From assembly GCA_022578605.1 (NCBI GenBank), contig MU394072.1, positions 124,001 to 188,000 on the forward strand: a DNA stretch of 64,000 nt, in the 5' to 3' direction. This DNA is from Camillea tinctor. Lineage: Eukaryota > Ascomycota > Sordariomycetes > Xylariales > Xylariaceae. A program made the translations under genes and the position numbers. The notes beneath the pieces were generated by a model that did no database searches, was not told where the DNA came from, and saw only the letters and a program-made list of their open reading frames with translations. Shown piece by piece: positions 56,580-64,000 of this stretch; positions within the stretch are counted from its first letter, which is position 1; each line of letters begins with the position of its first letter.

Positions 56580-59246
56580 TTACTCAACCGCCCTCCACCT
56601 CTGCTCCAAAAACTGCACCGTCGCCACCGCCCCTCCCGCTCCCGCCATCACGTCCATCGCCTGCCTCCCATACGCCGCGCCCTGGAGGCTATGCATATTC
56701 GCGAACCCGTACCCCACCCCCGGCGCACCATACGTGTAGAGCCCAGGGGAAGAAATCTGCTGCATCTGTCCGAGATTCATGTAAAACGAGCTCATGACAT
56801 TGAGCGTGCGCTGCTGCTCGAGCGCCATCCGCTGCTGCACCAGCATCGCCCGCATCCGCGGCACGGTCTCGGCCCACACCGCGCGCCGGCGCGCCGCGTG
56901 CTCCAGCAGCGGCCGCGCGTCGGTCCCGCACTCGAGGTACAGCGCGCGCATCCGCGCGCTGTACAGCTCGCACATGGCCCGCTGCCCGGGTGTGTCGTGC
57001 AGCTCCATCTGCGCCGCGAGCCCCGGCGCCGCGCCCCGCGCGAACAGCTCGTAGCACTCCGGGCAGACGGCGCATTCCTCCCAGCCGTACCAGCGGCGCG
57101 GCGCCGCGGGGGTGTCTTCGCCGTCGCGCGGGCAGGCGGGCACGGCGGCGCAGGCGGCGAGCCGGGAGGGCGCGGCGCGCAAGTAGTACGCTTCGAGCAG
57201 GAGCATGATGAAGCGCCCCTTGCGCGGGTGCGCCGGGTTGAGGCAGCAGCGGAGAGTCGCGCCGGGGGCTACGTCGGGTTTGCGTACGAAGTGCGCTGAG
57301 AGCCCGAGGGGCGCGGCGATGCCGGCGTGGCAGGCGGCGCAGAGGCCGAAGTCGGGCGGGTTTGAGGGTAAAGTGTACCAGGTGCCGTCGGTGATGCCGG
57401 CGTCGGCGCAGGGCTTCGCGCGGCTGAGCTGCGCGATGGCGCTCCAGAATATGGCGTAGTTCTTTGCGTCGTGCGCGCAGGCCATGGCGAGCTTGACGGG
57501 GAGGGTGCCCATGGCGCAGCTGGTTTGGTGATGGGTCGATTGCTGGAGCGCGGGGGAGGACGTCCACTTGGGTTCTTCGCCGGTGTGCAGCACGTGGTCG
57601 CAGTAGCAGGCTGCGCAGAGGACGAGCTCGTCCGGCCCGGCGGTAGGGATGAACCAGTTCTTCCCGTAGGTGGCTACCTTGTTCCTCTGGGGACAGGGGC
57701 TCGCGGACAGGCGCGCTTTTGCTTCCGCGACGAACCCGGTCCAGTCGTTGCGCTGCCCTTTGGCCTCGTATTCCTTCTGTATATACGGCATTGCAATATC
57801 ACATGCCCATGTATCGCCTGCTGGCTGTGGGGGGCTGGGTTCAAATAAGGAGGCGAATTGGTTGGTGCAAAGACAATCTTCGTAGCAGGCCTGGCAAGAC
57901 ACGAAGTTGGGAATGGCGTTGGACTTCGCGGCATACCACTTGATACCTACATCACCTTTCACTCCATCGACGCCCTTACAGTCCGGGATTGAGGACCGGC
58001 GTCGCATCCACTCGAGCACCTGCTGTAAGGAACCAGACCTCACAGCATCCTTGAATAGATGGTCCTTCATCCGAGGCTTACTGAACCTGCAGTGACGTGG
58101 TTTATGATTGTTCGATATCTCTCTCCCGAATGAATCCCGGAACCTTGTTCCGTATATGTGGTCGACGTAGCATCTTGAGCAGATAGGGAAATCTGGAGCC
58201 CCTGGGTGCTGGTACCAGTCTGTCTCAAAGGCCATAGGGCCATCGATACACGAAGTGACAGCAAACGGCACTTGCTCTTGTGACGTGTGCGATTCAGCAT
58301 GGCTTTGTCGGCTATCACTGCCAATAGGTCGTCCATTAGTAGGAGGAGGTATCGAGTGTGTAGTACCTTCGGTATAAGGAGTTATATTCGTGTTAGGATT
58401 TTCAAGAGACGCCGAAGGGGCTGACGATGGTGAATCAACGTTCAAAGACTGGAACGACGCGACCAAGGTTTCCGGGGATGGATATGCCGATGTAGGGGGA
58501 CTGGAGTTACGCGTTGACGGGGCTTCGGCCGCTGGGCTATAGTATGCCGAGTAAGCAGGATTTGGTACGGTTTCCGGTAATTCCTGCAAAGGGGAATAAG
58601 CGGGGGGAGGGGACTCTGGCGTAGGGGTCTGCTGCACAGCATGCTGAGGTAAAGGTGTTGGATCATGTGGTCCAGTATGAATGCTGACGGGGCTTGGTGA
58701 TGCTGGATCATATTGGGGGGTTACCGATACGTTGTATACATTAGGGCTTCGAGGAGGCGGCCCGGGGGGAGGAGGAGGAAGAGGGAAAGTTGCCATTCCA
58801 TTGGAAGTTTGTCCACCGGTCATCCAAGAAGGTTGTACTGCAGGGCTATAATACGAAGTTGCACCTGTAATATTCTGCTGTTGCCGCTGGGGACGTGGAG
58901 GTAAGGGAGGAGCACACGTTGGCGTCGTAGATCCAGGCAGAAGCGATTGGGTGCCCCCAGAAGCCTGTCCGCTTGGACTATGTGGTGTGTATGCCACAGA
59001 CTGAGGCCTACTCGAGACATTGTTACCATACACGCCAGTATTGATCTCAAAGCCAGGCGGCCTTGGGGGAATCGGCGGAGGCGGAATGCTCATATTCGGA
59101 GACAAGCCGGGATTTCGAGGAGGCGGCCCCGGTGGGGGCGGCGGAAAACTCCATGTCTGATGTTCGTACGGACTCGAGAGAACACCTGACCCTGGCCTTG
59201 GACTCCGTGGTGGGAGTGGTGGGGGATGTTGTGAGCCGGATGACAT
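56580..59246 (-). CDS. proline-rich protein with five tandem Cys/Trp modules (unrecognised family)
   Basis: A single exon encodes 888 residues. Residues 1 to about 325 are Pro/Ser-rich and disordered, with repeated PPPPPGPPPR-type blocks that look like SH3, WW or profilin ligands. From about 333 to 770 there are five modules spaced 92-96 residues apart. Each has an aromatic pair and a CxxC: W344-Y345/C356-x2-C359, W437-Y438/C451-x2-C454, W531-F532/C544-x2-C547, W623-Y624/C636-x2-C639 and W719-Y720/C728-x2-C731. The second Cys is followed by Tyr or His. Further Cys 10-14 residues before each WY/WF and about 27-30 after most CxxC (386, 482, 577, 667) complete a four-Cys pattern that could bind zinc. 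No membrane span or signal peptide is seen. The tail (about 770-888) is helical, then Gly/Ala-rich. I do not recognise the family and assign no function. GC-rich third positions produce several shadow frames in 56.6-57.8 kb. Confidence 0.85.
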   Translation of the reverse strand: MSSGSQHPPPLPPRSPRPGSGVLSSPYEHQTWSFPPPPPGPPPRNPGLSPNMSIPPPPIPPRPPGFEINTGVYGNNVSSRPQSVAYTPHSPSGQASGGTQSLLPGSTTPTCAPPLPPRPQRQQQNITGATSYYSPAVQPSWMTGGQTSNGMATFPLPPPPPGPPPRSPNVYNVSVTPQYDPASPSPVSIHTGPHDPTPLPQHAVQQTPTPESPPPAYSPLQELPETVPNPAYSAYYSPAAEAPSTRNSSPPTSAYPSPETLVASFQSLNVDSPSSAPSASLENPNTNITPYTEGTTHSIPPPTNGRPIGSDSRQSHAESHTSQEQVPFAVTSCIDGPMAFETDWYQHPGAPDFPICSRCYVDHIYGTRFRDSFGREISNNHKPRHCRFSKPRMKDHLFKDAVRSGSLQQVLEWMRRRSSIPDCKGVDGVKGDVGIKWYAAKSNAIPNFVSCQACYEDCLCTNQFASLFEPSPPQPAGDTWACDIAMPYIQKEYEAKGQRNDWTGFVAEAKARLSASPCPQRNKVATYGKNWFIPTAGPDELVLCAACYCDHVLHTGEEPKWTSSPALQQSTHHQTSCAMGTLPVKLAMACAHDAKNYAIFWSAIAQLSRAKPCADAGITDGTWYTLPSNPPDFGLCAACHAGIAAPLGLSAHFVRKPDVAPGATLRCCLNPAHPRKGRFIMLLLEAYYLRAAPSRLAACAAVPACPRDGEDTPAAPRRWYGWEECAVCPECYELFARGAAPGLAAQMELHDTPGQRAMCELYSARMRALYLECGTDARPLLEHAARRRAVWAETVPRMRAMLVQQRMALEQQRTLNVMSSFYMNLGQMQQISSPGLYTYGAPGVGYGFANMHSLQGAAYGRQAMDVMAGAGGAVATVQFLEQRWRAVE

Positions 59247-62200
59247 CGCCTTTCGGTTTCTTTCCCAATCTTCTCACTTACACTAGGTACCTAAGGAATC
59301 GGTATTAATCGAGGCGTCTTAGTCATATGTATGAAAGAACTTAGAACATGCAACACGATCCTCATTCAAATTGTGTGCGTACGTCTGTCGTTTAGGTTGG
59401 TTGGTGATTATTTTGTCTCTCTCATTAGGGGAAATACGTGCCGCAGCCATACGACGTACCTAGCACGAAGCGTCGTGGCAAGTCATGTTCTGATAGATCG
59501 TAAATGAACGAAATAACACTTATTCCCTCGCTAGCTGGACCAGACCGACAATATAGACCTTTTTGAATTCCCGCATCGTCGCCACCGAGAACAACTCAGT
59601 CTTTTTCAGCTTTGTTCCGTACTACCTGGAGCCCGACGCTATCGAGCTTGGCAAGAATAAGGGGGAATGTTCTTTTCACGAGAGGCTGAGTGAGAACGAA
59701 TGGCGCCTTATTTTTAGTAACGCCACGCTCTTCTTCAGCTTGATTGTTCTAGTCTACATGTAGTTGTAGTACATACCGTACCGGTGTGTGACTGCCTATG
59801 CTTGTCTCGATGAGGCCATCTCAAAATTCATATATTTATTTACGGTAGTCAAGCAACACATGGCAAAATATGGGGAGGTTTCCCGCCCTCCTTTTCACCT
59901 ATGCAGCCAACTCTGCTAATCTTGTCACTACTACCATACAAAGTACTAATACTATTACTTACTACTACAAGTACCGCGTCGAAGCGGGTTACACTCTCAA
60001 TCGGGCGTTGGTTGCTGTTGTTAGTGAACATGACCGAATGACGCGACACACGACGCTACTCTATCCTAGTCGAACCAACCAAAGCCCAGTTGATGCAGAT
60101 TATTATGCCAGTTCCATCTCGATCTGTAAATTGTGGTTGCGAGGAGTCAACAGTCCTGTGTTAACTCCGAGTTGATCCACGAACGTAAGGCAAATATGTA
60201 ACTATGTAAATGTCTGCTCACCTGAACAACTCTTCGTATGGCAATAAATGAGGCAAGAGGTGACAATGCGTAAGAGCCGCCCCAATGCCAATGATGACCA
60301 TAGCAACTTATGTAATATGTGTATATAGCCTGAGTTATTCTAGGTAGTCTTTCAAAGAAGGGTTATTCTCGAAATGAATATGCATTGTTGAGAGGGGGAG
60401 GCAACTGGACATTGAGTACCTAACTCAACACAGCCATGCAGAACAAGATCGGCTCGCGGGACCGGGTTAGAACCAACCAAAACCAACCAATGTGACCTCG
60501 GTTCTGAAAAAAAGGAACCACAAAAGGCGGCTGCAGCATATAACCTCATGAGTTGCCCTTCATGATCACCCGATTAACTGGAGAACTGCTAAGTAAGCTC
60601 TACTCTCGTCTCACAATGAAGGGGCCGTGGACTTGCAGCGTATCATGCAAAGGCAGCACACAAAATGAGCCAGTTGAGTAAAAAGCCACACCAAATAGAC
60701 GCGGGTCTGCAAAACGGTTGCATATTGCCGGTTTCTAAGGAAAGCTAAGATAGTCAGTCGGCCCCCCCTCACTGTACCGTGGTGGTTTACTAAGTGGTAT
60801 ACTATTCAAAGGGGCTCAAGGTTGGTCCTTAATTGGCGGGTGATGCACAAACGAGCTCCATAGCTACTACATATATAACAAATAGGGAACGTGAGTTACC
60901 TTTTTCTTTTCTAAATCCCTATAAATGAGTAGGTTATATAGAGAGAAGCAAGGTAATATATGTAAATTTGCTTAGTGTATGATTTTAGATACTCTTACTT
61001 TGTTGATTGTAATATGATATTCCCTAATACGAGTAGCTGAAGAGGGGGAGGGGAAGGAAGGTAAGGGAGAGGGAATTCGGGGATCAAGCTCGTGATGGGA
61101 GATGGGGCATGGTTTCAACCCCATCATCCCAAGGTGACAGTCAAGGCTGGAGGCTCTTGCGGTTCGAATCAGAACATTGGTCACATCCCGGATCTTTGGT
61201 ACCGCGCCGGTCTTTCATCCACGGAATTTTCACCAGAGCCAGGGCACGGCGCCTCCCGATAAACTTCACCTACGACGTAGTAACAAAGGCCACGCCGAGG
61301 AACAAGCCCCTCGGGTTAATCCAACCTAGAGACGCGTAGGTAGAAGACACAGCCTGCCACAAGATAAGCTGCCTTCGTCGTCTGGCTGAAATGCATGTAT
61401 CACCAAGTCGGAAATCTGCCCAAGTCATCATAAGTGACGTGTCTATACCCCTACCCGTTTTTTGCGTAGGTTATTGCTGGTGAATGAGCAGTTTTGTGTT
61501 GGTTAGCCCAGGGTAGCGAAGTGTATTATGGTAACCTATGTAGGTAGGTACAGTACCTCAACATATATCAATGTCGATCCAGGATTATTCTTCTGGTGCA
61601 CTCTGTACCCGCTAACATGGTGTGTGTGTGTGTGTGTGTGTATGTTGTCGGCCTGCATATTCGCGTGAAGTGCGGCACCGAAGAAGTTTGTAACCCTATA
61701 GATTTTCCCTGGCTAAGTCTGGTTTACGGAGTACTGCACATTAAAATATGGGAATTATCTTGAGTGTGGGCTCCGAGATCGACTGTACAACTAATTAACG
61801 GATGCGCTGTGACGATGTGATCGAATCCACCAGATTTGGCTGACTACATGGACTACATGGGGGTATCTACCCTCCTGATTAGGCAAACCGGTGATTATCT
61901 TACCGACGTGATCATCGTCGGACCGTATATAATAATAAGTTTTCTTGTCTTTTTGTCTTTTCTTGTCTTTTCGTCTATTGAGAAGATGGTCTATAAGTCA
62001 TATCCACCATACAGACTCTACAGACTCTACAGATATAATGTGACATAATCTATAAGCAATCTAGATATTAGAATATCAAGAAAGGGGAACCTAAAAAGAA
62101 CATTAGGGGAAAAGAAGAAGAAGAGAAGAAGAAGAATAGAAAAGAAAAAGAAAAGAAGAAAAAAAAACAAGGCGGTGGCGCATCGGTAAAGTCTACTTCC

Positions 62201-64000
62201 TTCCCTTCCTCTTAGATCTAATCCGATCGCGAGAGTCATGTTCTTGAATTATAGCGGGTTTCTGCCTCCGCACGGACTACTAGTACAGGGCATGGAATGC
62301 ATGTTGAGAAAAAGAAAAAGGGTGGCTGTCTAGAAAGGGAAAAAGAAGAGTTTCCACGTGATGATATTCTTTTTATTTTTATTTTTATTTTTTATTTTAT
62401 TTTTTTGAGCCGCTATGTAGTAGGTATGATCAACCGAAAATAAATACCTACCTAGGTAATCAGATCAAAAGGCTCAGCTATTATGCCATAGTATACTAAA
62501 AGACTAAAAAAGTACACTAGGCTAGGTACCTAGGTAGGCTTCAGGGGCAAGAAAAGGAGGAAGGAGAAGGATGGAAAGGAAAACGGGTTATTTTGTAGCT
62601 TATGTAATATTTGAAGGGAAGGAAACTTGTACATCCCAAAAGTGCTGTGCATTTTTTTTTCTTTCCTTTTACATTTGTTTAGTAAAAAGTACCTCCCTAA
62701 CTTTAAAATAGAGAATAAGTTGTTGCATTGCAGCCGGGCTGTGTCTGCCTCTGCTTGGTAAATAACTTACGTATTTTGGGGTAACATTTGAACCTATACC
62801 AGCATTTTTAGATTGTTCTTGAAAAGAGCGGCTCTTGTCAGAAAGTTATATCATATACACTACTACTACATCGGTTCCATCAACAAAGCTTAAAGTGCTA
62901 AAATTACTGTGTTGTGTATGTAGGTAGGTGTGTAGGTTATATGCCTCGGGCTTAACCTAAAGATGTCCTTCATATTGTTCATGTATGAAGAACTCGGGGG
63001 CGAAAGTTCACCACTTAACGCGTCAACTACCTTTGTACCTGCATAATCAATATTGAAGGCACGTGTTGGTTTGCACACTATTCAATTAGCCCCTATTATC
63101 TACCAACCTTAGGTGAGTCTCCGTGCTGTGAGTAGGTACTTAGATACTTGCTAAGATAGACTAGTGAAGTGCAGGCGCTAAACATTATTTTGGTACTGAC
63201 CTGTGTCATCCTTCACCCGTGCCTTCTCCCTGTGCCTTACATGGTTGAAAAGGAAAGGAAGCGCCGATAGGTGTCTAGTAGCGTGTACTACACTCAACTG
63301 ACTAGTTAGCTACATAGTGTACGTACCTAAGTTTAGTGCACGCAGAAGTACAAACATTAGGTACTCCCCTACCTCAGGTGCCTCCTACCTTACTTACTAT
63401 TGATGTGGATACGGAAGTAGGTTACCACAACTAAGGCAAAGATAACCTACCCACCCCTCCCTTGAAATTTCTTAACCTTAGGTACTAAGTACTATGCATT
63501 CACTCTACCTACCCTCTTGCCCACCCTCTTACCTAAATATCTCTCTGTACTTCACTTAAAGAAAAATCATCTTCACCACACACCATCCTATCATCATCTC
63601 CGCCCGCCATCACTGTCACTTAGAAGCTGTGAGAGGAGAAGAAGAAAAGAAAATCCTTGTCCCCCTCTCTTCGTATGGTCAGAACGTAAAAAAACATAAA
63701 AAACAACAATCACGTTTAACTGACTTACGAAGGTTTGTTCTTTTCTTTTCTTCTTCCTTAACCCTTTTTTTTCATTTCTTCTCTTCTCTTTCCATCTTAC
63801 AACACAAGTGATACCCTCTCTTTTCCTGCTTATGTTTTCCCCATAGACACGACACGTTATCACGAGTTTTTTACACGTCTTGTTTCTTTCCTTCTTTTTT
63901 TCTTTTTCTTTTTATTTTTTTTTCTCTCCCCTCAATATTCTTCTCCATTCTCCCCTTCTCATTTTTACCCCCTGTCGGCATTGTTTTGTCATAGTACCGC
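59247..64000. other. 4.75-kb gene-free right edge
   Basis: The left end is the promoter of the Cys-module gene. A coding-like frame at 59557-59763 (+) has no ATG start. (TG)10 lies at 61621-61640, poly-purine DNA at 62110-62165, and TACCTAGGTA at 62449 and 62527. From 63520 to 63980 the + strand is strongly T/C-rich, which resembles the leader of a + strand gene starting beyond the window. No gene is supported. Confidence 0.4.
61621..61640. repeat. (TG)10 microsatellite
   Basis: Ten TG dinucleotides in a gene-free stretch. Confidence 0.9.

Noticed and set aside
61161..61170. GGTTCGAATC, matching a tRNA B box
   Set aside because: No A box at proper distance and no acceptor stem can be folded around it.
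62170..62275. TGGCGCATCGGTAAAG resembling a tRNA A box
   Set aside because: No matching B box and no acceptor-stem pairing.
1..64000. CRISPR arrays, insertion sequences, transposase genes, rRNA genes
   Set aside because: None seen; repeats are microsatellites or short dispersed motifs, and the genome is eukaryotic.

Overview
The window is nuclear DNA of a filamentous ascomycete (Pezizomycotina; the family mix fits Sordariomycetes, genus not assigned). Protein-coding genes carry short introns (about 55-150 nt, a few longer) with GTRNGT donors and CTAAC/CTRAY-like branch points. The genes include a PHD-MYST acetyltransferase, epsin, a PTS2 peroxisomal thiolase and complex I subunit NDUFA1. Intergenic DNA is rich in pyrimidine tracts and microsatellites. 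I assembled exons by hand from splice consensus, reading-frame continuity and family motifs. I saw no prokaryotic features, CRISPR, rRNA, convincing tRNA or intact transposase.

Left half (1-31.5 kb), mainly housekeeping. The order is centrin Cdc31 (+), epsin (-), a secreted/lumenal glutaminyl cyclase (-), the PHD-MYST acetyltransferase Sas3/Mst2 (-), NDUFA1 in four small exons (+), the tRNA 2-thiolation enzyme Ncs6 (-), ribosomal protein eL8 (+), a plant-type beta-carbonic anhydrase (+), an ornithine cyclodeaminase/mu-crystallin homologue (+), and a peroxisomal 3-ketoacyl-CoA thiolase (-). Sas3/NDUFA1 and Ncs6/eL8 are head-to-head pairs.

Right half (33.7-64 kb), more accessory in character, with wide AT-rich spacers. 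It holds a secreted asparaginase-family protein with a changed catalytic motif (+), a BAHD-type acyltransferase (-), a small hypothetical protein (+), a short-chain dehydrogenase (+), a second, shorter beta-carbonic anhydrase (-), a TAPT1/Emp65 ER membrane protein (-), a secreted beta-lactamase-like serine hydrolase (+), a SAM methyltransferase resembling those of meroterpenoid clusters (-), and a large proline-rich protein with five tandem ~93-residue Cys/Trp modules (-). The acyltransferase, SDR, hydrolase and methyltransferase are types seen as tailoring enzymes in secondary metabolism, but no backbone synthase is present, so a cluster is not demonstrated.

Most notable: the five-module Cys protein, for which I recognise no family; eight exact copies of the 10-bp palindrome TACCTAGGTA, all between genes; an Asp-to-Asn change in the asparaginase signature; a candidate box C/D snoRNA in the eL8 first intron; a ~95-residue disordered insertion and a GC-AG intron in the ornithine cyclodeaminase homologue; and several coding-like fragments in the right-hand spacers that look like gene relics.
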